A stretch of 64,000 bases of DNA from positions 4,960,001 to 5,024,000 of the forward strand of contig NC_092409.1 of the NCBI RefSeq assembly GCF_009017415.1, read 5' to 3'. The notes below the pieces were generated by a model, which was not told the DNA's origin, ran no database searches, and worked only from the letters and a program-made list of their open reading frames with translations. This document shows, in pieces, positions 1-10,400 of the stretch (positions are counted from its first letter, which is position 1; each line of letters opens with the position of its first letter). The position numbers and the translations under genes are program-made. Source of the DNA: Aspergillus flavus. Taxonomy: Eukaryota > Ascomycota > Eurotiomycetes > Eurotiales > Aspergillaceae.

Positions 1-898
1 GAGAGAGACTCCGGGATTTTCCGATCGTTTTGTTTTTCGAGGCTTTTTGTTTGATGGGCCTTCTGCCTATCTGGTTGGTACATGTAAAAGGTCCTTCCTG
101 TATTGATGGTGGTTGATGCTCAATATATGAACTACTGTTGTATATCTATTTGCTTTTTTTTGTGTAGTTTCAGTTTCCTCACACTGCGAAAGTAAGAACT
201 CTACTATCAACTCTGTGTAACTATCAAAAACTCAATTGAATTCCCGAACTCAATAGGATATGACATGAACAAGGGTAATGTAGTATGGACATGTAGTAAT
301 TATGGTTGTTGTACTCAGGTTGTAATTTCCCTTTACTTTCCCGGCATAGCGTCATACCACCTAACTTACTAGAGCGTTAGCCGACCTGTCGCATGTCATG
401 GAGGACAGTCCTCCGAGTCCACCTTCTCACCTGTGCTAATTACAGTAGTAGGATGCAGGTCGCAGGGGTAACTGCTTCGAGGCATGGTTCCATAGAGCTT
501 CAACTTTTATTGTATTGGTTCTTCTCTCACTTTTCTTGCCAAAGGGGGTGTGTGTGTATTCCCTTGGCGGCTAAAAATTAATTCAGAAATAAATCGGTCT
601 CTATTGAAAATTTAAATTTTATGATTTTTGGGATTGTTTGGTTTGGTTTATTATTATTCTATTTTGTGTTTCTTGTATGGTACCTGGTAAGTTTTCTATG
701 TTATGTTCTTTACAAAGTATTCCATCCAAGTTGGTTGTGATATCGTAGGCCGTTACATTTCTTCGTTTCATACTATACTATGGGAATATGTAGCCACTGT
801 ATACTATATGTTTTGGACCTCCTGAACAACTCCAATTGTTTATGTCCCGCATAAAGAAAAGAAGTCTATTGTCCCCTCCAGAGCCCTGGTCTGTTTGT
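1..898. other. Left-edge non-coding region
   Basis: I see no supportable gene here. The stretch is AT-rich and ends at the stop codon of the minus-strand aldo-keto reductase, so its right part should hold that gene's 3' UTR and terminator. The short open frame at 393-581 has no recognisable features. Confidence 0.5.
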
Positions 899-1941
899 TC
901 AAGCAGACAGGTTCTTGGCGGTCTCCTCAGGCCAGACATCGTAGCCGAAGGTGTCCTTCATGTTGACGAAGCGGAAGTGACGACCCTCGGCGACCTTGTT
1001 GACGGCCTCGAAGTCCTCGTCGGTCAGCTCGATGCTCTTGAAGTTGGACTCGATACGGGCGGGGTTGGAGCTCTTGGGGAGCACCACGTAGCCGCGACGC
1101 AGACCCCAGGCAATGAGCACCTGGGCCAGGGTGTTGCCGCCCTTCTGGGCGATCTCGTTGAGGGTCTTGTTCTCGCTGACCCGCTCGCCGGTGGTGGGCA
1201 CCTGGTTCTGGGAGCCCAGGGGCGAGTAGGCCTCGGGGAGGATGTCGTTCTTGAAGCAGAACTGGACCAACTCGTTGTTGGGCAGGAAGGGGTGGATCTC
1301 AATCTGGTTGACATGAGGCTTGATCTCGGCGAACTTGAACAGCTTCTCGAGACCCGGGATGGTCCAGTTGGAAACACCGATGGCCTTGGCCTTGCCGTCC
1401 CTGTAGATCTTCTCCATGGCGCGCCATGTGGGCTCGGGGTTCTCAGTGAGCTCCTTGAGGATGACGTACTGTGATGGTTCGGTTAGTTGTACCGGACGTC
1501 AAACTAGATGGCAGAGGATGATGTGCTGCATACCTTGCCGTCAGGGCCAATCTTGGGTTTCTCCTGGTCCTCCTTCTCGGAGGCAATGGGCCAGTGGACA
1601 AGGAAGAGGTCAACGTAGTCCAGTCGGAGTCTCTTCAGGGAGTTATCAACGGACCACTGGACGTCCTCGGGACGGTGGAGGTGATTCCAGACTTTAGTGC
1701 AGACGAAGATGTCTTCCCGCTTGACGGAGGGGTTCTTCTTGAGGAAGTCATGGATACCATCACCAACCTCATCCTCGTTGAGGTAGAACCAGGCACAGTC
1801 CAAGTGACGGTATCCGGTCTCGAGGGCCTTGGTGACAGCCTGGTAGGTCTCGCCCTTGGAGCCCTCACTGGCGAAGGTACCGAAACCGACACCGGGGATC
1901 TTAACGCCATTGCTCAGCGTGAAAGTCTTTCCGTTCGACAT
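899..1941 (-). CDS. gld1: GLD1-type NADPH-dependent glyceraldehyde reductase / glycerol dehydrogenase (aldo-keto reductase)
   Basis: Two exons, 1534-1941 and 899-1468, are joined across a 65-nt intron (donor GTATGC, acceptor CACAG), giving 325 residues, the usual AKR length. The aldo-keto reductase catalytic tetrad is visible: Asp48 and Tyr53 in HLDCAWFY, Lys83 in CTKVWN and His116 in LVHWP. Cofactor-loop signatures GVSNW and LPKSSNP are present. From memory the protein resembles Trichoderma GLD1 closely from end to end, including the tail ETAKNLSA. That family reduces L- or D-glyceraldehyde, or oxidises glycerol, with NADP(H) in the cytosol, linking D-galacturonate or glycerol metabolism to polyol formation. 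The start codon is fixed by the conserved N-terminal beta hairpin (FTLSNGVKIP). It is divergent from the HAD hydrolase, with 1.7 kb between. A close AKR paralogue with another carbonyl substrate is the main alternative. Confidence 0.88.
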
Positions 1942-3643
1942 GTTGGGTGGTTGTGATAATGAGAATTGGGGGTCTATTGCAAGAGAAAGGAACTCAAAAA
2001 TGAGAAGCTTTTAGGGAAATCAGGGGAAGAGGGGTTTGTGGTGGTATAGTAGGAAAATATAGAGGAGGGGTAGTATATTGGCGAGAGAGAGAAGCTCCCA
2101 GAAAAAGGTGGGGTGGAACAACAACTACAGGGAGGGGTTTAGTTAAGTTCCATTAATTAATCTGGTTTACACTGGCTAGCACCCTACACACTGGTTGATG
2201 GTTTATTACACTTTCTACCTCCGACGATCGAGTTCTCTTCTTTTCGGCAGCAGTTTCTGTATCTTCATCTTCTATCATTCTATACCTTCCTCATCGATAT
2301 CTTTCCAGAAATGTCTCTCTGTTGATGTGAGAATGATGTGATGTGAAATTACATACATGCAGTACGGTACTCCGTACACTACAGCTATACACAGTAAGTA
2401 TACCTGCTACTAGTCTTTCTAGTCCATCCGCAATCCCCACTCCATGACGGCATCGTCGACAACAACAACAAAACCCCAGCGGTTGCAGCGAGAAATGAAA
2501 TGAAATGAAATGAAATGAGAAATGAGCAATGAACGGGACTCCACCAGCCGAGAAAGCCGCCATGACATCACTCGCGTTCAGAGTCGAAACGGCGCGAGCG
2601 TTTGACCCGCCGTCGCCCGCTCGATCGTCATCGTCTCCATCGATCTCAAGCGCTTCCATGGGTGGAAATCTTTGACGGCCAATTATTCGCCACTCGAGAG
2701 ACCCACTGGAACCTCTCCTGTCCAGTCATCGTGCAGGATGGCTTCATGCTGGCTCGGAGGGATCAGCTATTTGGATGCTCGTTCGTTCAGTGAGGGAGGG
2801 AAGAAGTCGGAAGGAGGGTGGTTGGAAAAAAGAAAGAAGGCGTTCAGGGCCAATGGAGCGGAGGAAGAGGGACTTTTACTGTAACCCTCCCGCCCCGCTG
2901 TCCTGCACTAGCCTTAGGCAGCTTTCTCTCTGATGGTGGCAGAAAAAAGCGGACGGGGGGACTGAACTCCTACCTACTCCGTAGTAGGCAAGTACCTTTC
3001 AGGTAAGGAACTGGAGGTATTACACTTTCTCAATACCACAGGGTCCTTGGGTGGTCAGTAATTTTACAATACGAGGGCCACGATCCACGGATAACTTCCC
3101 TTTGCGAGGCTGAAAGGGGTTTAGTGAGACTCCGCCGTACCCGCAGCCAGCGTATCTCCGGCCATCCTCGAATCAGGTCTATGCAAATGCCAAATTCGTT
3201 GATGACGATAATTCTCAGGAATTCATCCATGATGATACGCCTTCGAAAAAAAAAAATCCAAAGTGGATCCCCCTGGGTTATGATGGTTGCGTGCAGGGTA
3301 ATAAAAAAAATCCCAGAATTAAAAAAAGAGAAATAATACATCTCTTTTATGGAATTGGAATTGACCGCCACTGGCACGGTGTTATATATTAGTATCCAGA
3401 CTGCCCTCCTCCAAGTCAATGGTTATCATCTTTCATCTTCTACCTCTCACAACACTCCCAGGACACTGCCCTATAGCTTGAGGAAGCTTGTTGGCTGTCG
3501 ATCCTTGTCTTCTTTCCAGGAGTGATATCATCACCTCTTATATATACATCATCATATCACCCCTCCTTCGCTCCCTATCCTCTCCTCTCTCCTAGGGAAA
3601 CTCCTTATCAATTCCATCTATCTATCTCGACTTATCTTCCACA
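1942..3643. other. Divergent intergenic region between gld1 and the HAD hydrolase
   Basis: This stretch must hold both promoters. It contains a short (AAATG)n microsatellite near 2493-2521, two exact copies of the 9-mer TACTCCGTA (2368-2376 and 2975-2983), and a pyrimidine-rich leader at about 3540-3640 just before the HAD start codon, as is common upstream of well-expressed Aspergillus genes. No gene is supported; the open frames at 2291-2659 and 3030-3419 are low-complexity chance frames. Confidence 0.55.
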
Positions 3644-5104
3644 ATGCCTCGCTTCGACGACGCTGACTTCGCTGTTGATCCCGCCCCTGCGGCGCCCGGT
3701 ACTGCTCCGGCCCCCGCTGCTCGCTCCCCCAGAGATGGCCGTGGCAGCATGGCGGGTTCTCTGCCCATCCCCAACGATGCGGGTGCCACCATTGAGATCC
3801 CCGCAACCCGCAGCTCCATCAGCGATGCTGCCCAGTACATGCACAACCTGAGCCTGGCTCCTTCGACACGGGACCGTCGTGGCTCTCGCAACTCCTTCGG
3901 CACCTCCCTCCCTATCCCCAGATCTCCTCGTGTGTCTCGTCTGGCATCCGTGGTCACCGCTGATGGTAACTCGGTGTCCCGCGATCTCTTGGCCTCTCAG
4001 GTCCAGGACATGTCCAAGGAGAAGGTCGCTGCGGCCAAGAACATGGCCTTTGCTTTCGACATCGATGGTGTCCTGGCTCACGGTAACCATGCCATTGAGC
4101 CGGCCAAGGAGGCCCTGAAGATGCTCAACGGTGACAACGAGCTGGGCATCAAGATTCCTTACATTCTGCTCACCAACGGTGGTGGTAAGACCGAGGCTGC
4201 CCGTTGCGAGCAGCTCACCGAGGTTCTCGGTGTTCCCATCTCGACCGACCAGTTCATCCAGTCTCACACCCCAATGCAGGCATTGGCTGAGTACTACGAC
4301 ACGGTGCTTGTCCTCGGTGGTGAGGGCCAGAAGATCCGTGAGGTCGCGGAGAACTATGGCTTCAAGAACGTCGTCCACCCCAAGGACATTGTCGCCTGGG
4401 ACCCCACGGTGTCTCCCTGGGGACACTTCACAGAGGAAGACCGCGCTCAGGCCAAGCCCCGCGACTTCTCCAAGATGAAGTTCGACGCGATCCTGGTCTT
4501 TGCCGACTCTCGTGACTACGCTACCGACATGCAGCTGATCCTGGATCTCTTGCTCGCCGAGGACGGCAAGCTGTTGACCCGTGCTAAGGACCCCGTCGCC
4601 TCTCGCATTCCTATCTACTTCTCTCAGGGTGACCTGATCATGCCTACCGACCACCAGGGACCCCCGCGTCTCACCCAGGGTCTTTTCCGTATCTCCATTG
4701 AGGCTCAGTACAAGGCTCTCACCGGTGTCGACCTGGAGCGTGTCGTCTACGGCAAGCCCGAGCGTGCCACCTACACCTACGCCGATGAGGTCCTCAAGTC
4801 GTGGATGGAGCAGATCCACAACGAGAACCGTCTCCCCCAGAACATCTACATGGTTGGTGACAACCCGGCTTCCGACATCTGCGGTGGTAACATGCACGGC
4901 TGGAACACCTGCTTGGTCCGCACTGGTGTCTTCCAGGGTGGTGACAACGATGAGAACAACCCCGCCAACTTCGGTGTCTTCCCCAACGTCTTGGAGGCCG
5001 TCAAGGCTGCCGTCCGCAAGGAGCTTGGCAAGGAGTTCAAGTTCAAGTGGAACCCCAAGGTGAACCCCGTTACCGGCGGTGACAGCGGCTCCGCTGTCGA
5101 ATAA
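3644..5104 (+). CDS. HAD-superfamily hydrolase, CECR5/HDHD5 family
   Basis: A single exon of 486 residues. The HAD core starts near residue 135. Motif I is FAFDIDGVL, with the nucleophile Asp139 and acid/base Asp141. Motif II lies in LLTNGGGKTE, and motif IV is GDNPASDI at about residues 405-412, where the acidic residues bind magnesium. This arrangement, with a large C2-type cap between motifs II and IV, matches the eukaryotic CECR5 (cat-eye-syndrome region 5) family, related to yeast YKR070W. Family members are often mitochondrial and their physiological substrate is not settled. The first 130 residues are an Ala/Pro/Ser-rich extension that contains two copies of SLPIP (residues 39-43 and 88-92) next to Arg-Ser and Ser-Pro sites. 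It looks disordered rather than like a classic mitochondrial presequence. High codon bias suggests good expression. Confidence 0.9.
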   Translation: MPRFDDADFAVDPAPAAPGTAPAPAARSPRDGRGSMAGSLPIPNDAGATIEIPATRSSISDAAQYMHNLSLAPSTRDRRGSRNSFGTSLPIPRSPRVSRLASVVTADGNSVSRDLLASQVQDMSKEKVAAAKNMAFAFDIDGVLAHGNHAIEPAKEALKMLNGDNELGIKIPYILLTNGGGKTEAARCEQLTEVLGVPISTDQFIQSHTPMQALAEYYDTVLVLGGEGQKIREVAENYGFKNVVHPKDIVAWDPTVSPWGHFTEEDRAQAKPRDFSKMKFDAILVFADSRDYATDMQLILDLLLAEDGKLLTRAKDPVASRIPIYFSQGDLIMPTDHQGPPRLTQGLFRISIEAQYKALTGVDLERVVYGKPERATYTYADEVLKSWMEQIHNENRLPQNIYMVGDNPASDICGGNMHGWNTCLVRTGVFQGGDNDENNPANFGVFPNVLEAVKAAVRKELGKEFKFKWNPKVNPVTGGDSGSAVE

Positions 5105-6578
5105 ACGACGATCATGCCCAAAACTTAAAAGGAACAAGGAACTCACGTTTCCCTGGCGTTTGGTTGATTCCTTTGATTTTCTTTTATCTACTCTATTTCT
5201 TTTCTCCCACTTTGATGCTACCCAACAGCGTCTTTCATCTTTTTTCACGGGTTTGAACTTTTGATATCCATTGTCACCATTTCGCCTGAAACCACAGTGC
5301 GATGGTTGATTCATTTCCTTTACATTCTTCAATTTAGACTGGGATTCTTTTTATGTGATGATGCAAGGGCATCAATGAACAAGTCTTGTTTAAAAACATC
5401 ATGAGGTTCAACTGGGTTTGGATACTACACTATAGATTTCTTTGGCTTAGATTCTTAGCAGCAATTGAAGCGCCTGTGGCACGACCGCAAGCAAAACTCT
5501 GTTCCAAAATCTTCTCGAGTCGTTGACGACATTCTGATGTAGTCGAACTTAATCCTCGACCCAATGCGTAGCTATAGTCCAACCATAGAAAGAAATTATA
5601 CTCTAAACATTACAAGACTTAAAGCCCTCGAAACACGTAATCCCAATCTCCCAATTCCACCCATTCCCACCCCAAACTCCATTCAAAATAACCATCTAAG
5701 AAATAACCTCCATCTCGGCATCTACAGTAGAAAGAAAGAAAGAAAGACAGAGAGAAAAAACTCTACCACAAAGTTTCGCCGACGGGAGAACCCGGCATAT
5801 ACGGATACCAATGGCTAATGCATGGCATGTTTCGCCTTTCGCTTAGACGCCAACCTAACCACAGCCACACCCGAGGAGGTCAAAACATGCATTCCGAAGG
5901 ATGCTCGGGTATATTTGCCATCCCGTGTTCGGGGTCGGCGCGGCTGACCGGAAAAGATTAACTAGTAGGGTTGCATCGGTATCTTTCGTGTATGTAGGCT
6001 TTATGGGGTTTGTTGCCACGAGGGGAAATTGTTTCTTTGACGTAAGGTGTTTATGTACTGTGAGGTAGGTTTTCGAAATACAGAGATCGCAGGAAATTGT
6101 AATTGTGGATGGAAAGTTTAGTGGTTGTTGTTGGTTAAATATCCTGGTTTATGATGAATTAGCGTTGTGAATTAGTCTTCTATGTCGTACTCCGTACGAA
6201 TATAGGTTGATTGATCTTACTATATATTATACCCCCTATTCCTATATTACCAGTAATTGTTATTCTATTGTTTGGGATATAAGTAGCCAGTTGAATATTG
6301 TCTATTACTTAAGGGACTGCACTTGTCGCAGGACAAACTACAGATATACCTGTGGTGCAAATTATAGGGTAGCCTACTTATATGAATTCGCAATTATGTA
6401 TCCAATAAAGAGCCCGTGATTAGTAGAGATTGATCAAGTAGATAATGGCACCTTTTAGTAACTTTAACTTAGTTAAAGGTCTATATAGTAGGCTCAGAGA
6501 ATAAGACCAATAGAATTTCCGTCAGCTAAGCTAACTATGAAATATACCGCCCTGATTAAGGAGAGTATAAACTTGCAT
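5105..6578. other. Convergent intergenic region between the HAD hydrolase and cyclophilin
   Basis: Both flanking genes end here, so it should hold two 3' UTRs. There is an (AAAG)n run near 5725-5745 and one exact TACTCCGTA at 6188-6196. The part from about 6100 to 6560 is markedly AT-rich. No gene is supported. Confidence 0.5.
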
Positions 6579-7438
6579 TTACAGCTCACCAGCTTTGACA
6601 ATTTTGATCGGCTTGCTGGGTTTACCAGAGCTAGAGCCAAGGGCCTCAATCTCCTTAACAACCCGCATTGACTCATCGTCGGCAACCTCACCAAAGACGA
6701 CGTGCTTGCCATCAAGCCACGAGGTTACAACAGTGGTGATGAAGAACTGAGAGCCATTGCTGTAATAATTAATCAGAACCTGAAACAAGATACATAGGAA
6801 CTAGAGACAAGTCTAGACTCACGTGTTGGGGCCAGCGTTGGCCATAGAGAGGAGACCAGGCTTGTTATGCTTATACTTGAAGTTCTCATCCTCAAATTTT
6901 GTACCATAGATGGACTTGCCACCAGTGCCCTGTAGCAAAAATTCAAATCGTGAGTCTGGATATAAAAACAAACAATAGCAAGATTGGGAGCCAAATTGCC
7001 TTCTCTATCAAGCAATAATAATAATAATAATAATAATAATAGTAAATATTAAAAAAAAAGACTCACATTATGGTTGGTAAAGTCACCACCCTGGAGCATG
7101 AATTGAGGGATCACACGGTGGAATCCAGAGCCTGCATAGCCAAAACCGTTGACTCCGGTACAGAGCTCTCGGAAGTTTCTGGCAGTCCTGGGGACGTCCT
7201 TCTCAAATAGATTGAAGTTGATACGGCCAGTCTTGCCTAAACCAAGTAACAATAGTTAGTGACTAATATACTATCAGGATTGAAAGACTCTTGCTGGACA
7301 CAGAGGGAGAATTGGATCCAAGAAGATAGAGGGGCAGTAAACCCCGCAGTGTCTCTAATTAAAGGTGAGAAGAACATAAAATGGACGACACATACCGTCA
7401 TATTCCACGTCAAAGTAAGCCTTGGTATTACCTGACAT
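6579..7438 (-). CDS. Cyclophilin A-type peptidyl-prolyl cis-trans isomerase
   Basis: Four exons (7396-7438, 7067-7236, 6823-6929, 6579-6759) splice with intact GT/AG sites into 166 residues, a single cyclophilin domain and nothing else. Numbering coincides with human cyclophilin A: Arg55 in FHRVIP, Phe60, Gln63 in QGGDF, Phe113 in QFFITT, Trp121 in SWLDGKH and His126, all catalytic or cyclosporin-contact residues. No signal peptide or retention signal is visible, so a cytosolic/nuclear foldase is expected. Introns are 159, 137 and 63 nt; the second carries an (AAT)n microsatellite at about 7015-7042. The loop [10 protein letters not shown] is the compact animal/yeast form. The gene stands next to a large gene-poor interval. 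It may be the main cyclophilin A or a paralogue, and the sequence alone cannot tell which. Confidence 0.92.
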
Positions 7439-10400
7439 TTTGGAGGTAGATTGCTAGAAACCACGAAGAAACAAATCCTTGGATTGAGTGTTGTGAATGA
7501 GAGTAGAAGAGAGGACAAGCAAGGGTAGATTTATTGTTAGGTCAGGTTAGCTCCGGTCAAGGAGGGGCAGAACGTGACGTACAAAGCGGGGTATCAAATG
7601 ATCGAAGGTCATAGGTCCGAAGGTATAAGAACCCACAGTTCAGTCCCGAGAAGCAGTCTTCAAGAAAAAGAAATCTAAGAGAAGACACTAGGCTAAGTTA
7701 AAAATTGCGTATTTCTCAAGTAGGTGATTATCTTTATCAGAAGGTAGGCAATATTATAATATCAGCCCGGTAACAAAAGATCAGATAAATAAAACAATGA
7801 AGTACCCCGCGCTCTGCAAGGATCAATAACCGACAGATTATAAGAAGTATATACACTGGACCTATGTCGGCATATTTGTTTTTATACTTCTTACCTAGAT
7901 TCATGATCTATAACTCCAAGTATGTCCGAACCTTACTACTGGCGTTATGGTGTACTCCAAGTTATAATACCATGTACGTTGAATCTAAGTGAGTCTAGAT
8001 CAATTATCTCGGCAAGTGTATAGCGATACACTGCTCTTTACATACGATATACAAACCACCGGAAACCACCCATCTCAGCCTCAAGAGAGAAAACACCGTG
8101 GTCGAACACTTACCCAATCACTCCTAACTAATTACAAAATCCTCCGAAATGTAAAAGGGCACGTACACACAACCAAAGGGTAGCTCCCACAAGCTAACCT
8201 CCTACACCCATATTCCGTTCTCCATGAAGCTTGCCAAACTCACCATTCCCAAACAGAGATAGGTAACCTAGATCTGCTGTTATCAGTTTAGATCCTCCAA
8301 TTAGTGCCATGCAAGATAGCGATAACGAATCCTGAAACGCGTTAGCAAGATCAAAAAACGCCACGATGGAGATCTTATCAATCTGGCGCCCCCCACAGGC
8401 CTAATCTCGATCTGAGGATCAGTAGTGGGCAATGACATAAGTTCCGAATCTCTTAATATATTACGTGCGTTTTGCTGTGGTTCCTGGATGGTTAAGAGAA
8501 GCCGTGTTAGAGTGAAGCAGGTATGGATCAATGGCGAGAATTGGTGTCCTTGTGGGCATTGTGAAGGTCCATACTTTCTGGGTGTCTAGAAGGTTTTGTA
8601 GGCTTACTTGGTATAGTTAAACTTGTTTTATTTCGCATTGGTGTTCTGAGATCCTGTTTTCCTGGCTTTGATTTATATGGGTAGTCTCGTTCGAGTATTT
8701 TACCTCGTCATCTTGAGTCTGTATGGATCGGTTTCACCTTGCAAATGTGAAGGAAGGACAACCATTGAGTGCGGAAATCAATCTTGTCGAGTACATACCT
8801 GAACTACACAGTAGCCAGCAATTATCGACTATATTCCTCCCTCTTCGTTGTACTGGATCTTGTCAGTTATACAACAATTTGTGTCTTCCCTTCCTACACC
8901 ATGTCACACCACGCTACCTTGCTTGACAAGCACCATAATAAGGACGAAGTACTGTGCTACCCTGACACCACTTCGTTCAGGATTCGATACTAGTTGCTCG
9001 GGCCATGGCAAAGAACGAGATAATTTTCGGTTTCTTAGAAAATTTTCTCCAAAGTGCTATGCTAGATATTAGGGCTGCGAGTAGCACAGCATACTGGATA
9101 TACCTGTCTGGGGCAACAAAAAAATATTCGAGTGGGCTTTTCATGTCCGAACTGATATTTCAACAGTCATTATACAAGTAGAATATAAAGCAAGATGGTA
9201 ATACTCCTTGTATTTTCTAGTCCTGGCGATATGTAGAGATCTCCATAGCTCAAGGAGTATACATTTAAATAACTTTGGCTTATATACCAGTCGAGATAAA
9301 CATGTTGCCTGTGTTTTCATCCAGAGATACGTACTTTCATAGAAGTCTAAGTTACTAGTGAAGTATGTCAACAATATTACCTCAACAGTAGAACGCTTCA
9401 AATTGCCAAGTTATGCATTGCCAGCCGCTCAACGGATACAACCTTGACGTTTCCCATTCACTTCAACAAGATAATCGGCATGAACGTCGTAATCCGATAT
9501 TGAGGTGTTATACATATGGCAGTAATTCCATCGGGAAAACTGACCGAACCTACTAAACAACGAGGTAGCTCTATCTGGGGGTTTGTAGTCCTTGACCAGG
9601 TTCTGGTAAGTTCAGCAATAGATTGAGAGCCAGGATACTGGGGAGACGACTGTGGTCTATGAGAGAAACCTCCTTGGCCATCCTAAGTAATCACTAACGA
9701 AGTGGGAAGCAGTGCCGTTCGATTCGAGTATTCTTTGTAACTTGGAGTTGATGATTGCAATCAAGGCTTTTGGCAAGCCTTACTTTGGCTGTTACTAAGA
9801 TTAGAATTGACATACTCAAGACTCTAACATTGTTCCATGGGGTTTCCATGAGCTTAGAGTACATGAATTGCCGAGGATCTAGACATTCTTAGGTCAAGCA
9901 CCCATCATGCAAGGACTCTTCAAGGCAAACAAGGATCAAGCATCCGAAACAGGTTTCGCCAACTTTTTGGTCAACCGCGTCTAATTCATCTTGGACTTAT
10001 GCTTAAGGTTTATGTTCTATTTCTTCCAGTGAGCCTTGGGTGGGTGGGATATTGGGCACTTCCGTGGTGGGTGTCTTCATGTTCTTCGTGCAGCCTTGTC
10101 GGGAAGTTGGTGTTACGTGCTTGGTTGGTTTGATAGGTTCTGTCTATCGAGGTACGGTGTAGATAATGTGTATGCGTAGTTGCCTGTTTGTCGTAGTTGG
10201 GTCACTCAAGATGTTGTTTGAACGATGTAATGCATTGAACTCCAACAAGGCACTAGTGGGTGCCGGTGTATGTACCTCGTCCATCGCGTATAGTAGACTC
10301 AAAGAATGGAGTTAACTAGGAATGATTCAAGAAATCTGGAAATGTTCCTGATCTGGATGGAAAGATATCCATCATGCTAATCCTGCTGCCGGGGAGCTCG

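Noticed and set aside
836..1474. 212-residue frame antisense to the aldo-keto reductase
   Set aside because: Shadow of a codon-biased gene; it ends in the intron and shows no family features.
3632..5332. 566-residue open frame antisense to the HAD hydrolase
   Set aside because: It mirrors a gene with strong codon bias, has Val/Leu/Gly/Asp-rich shadow composition and no domain, and extends only a little past the real gene.
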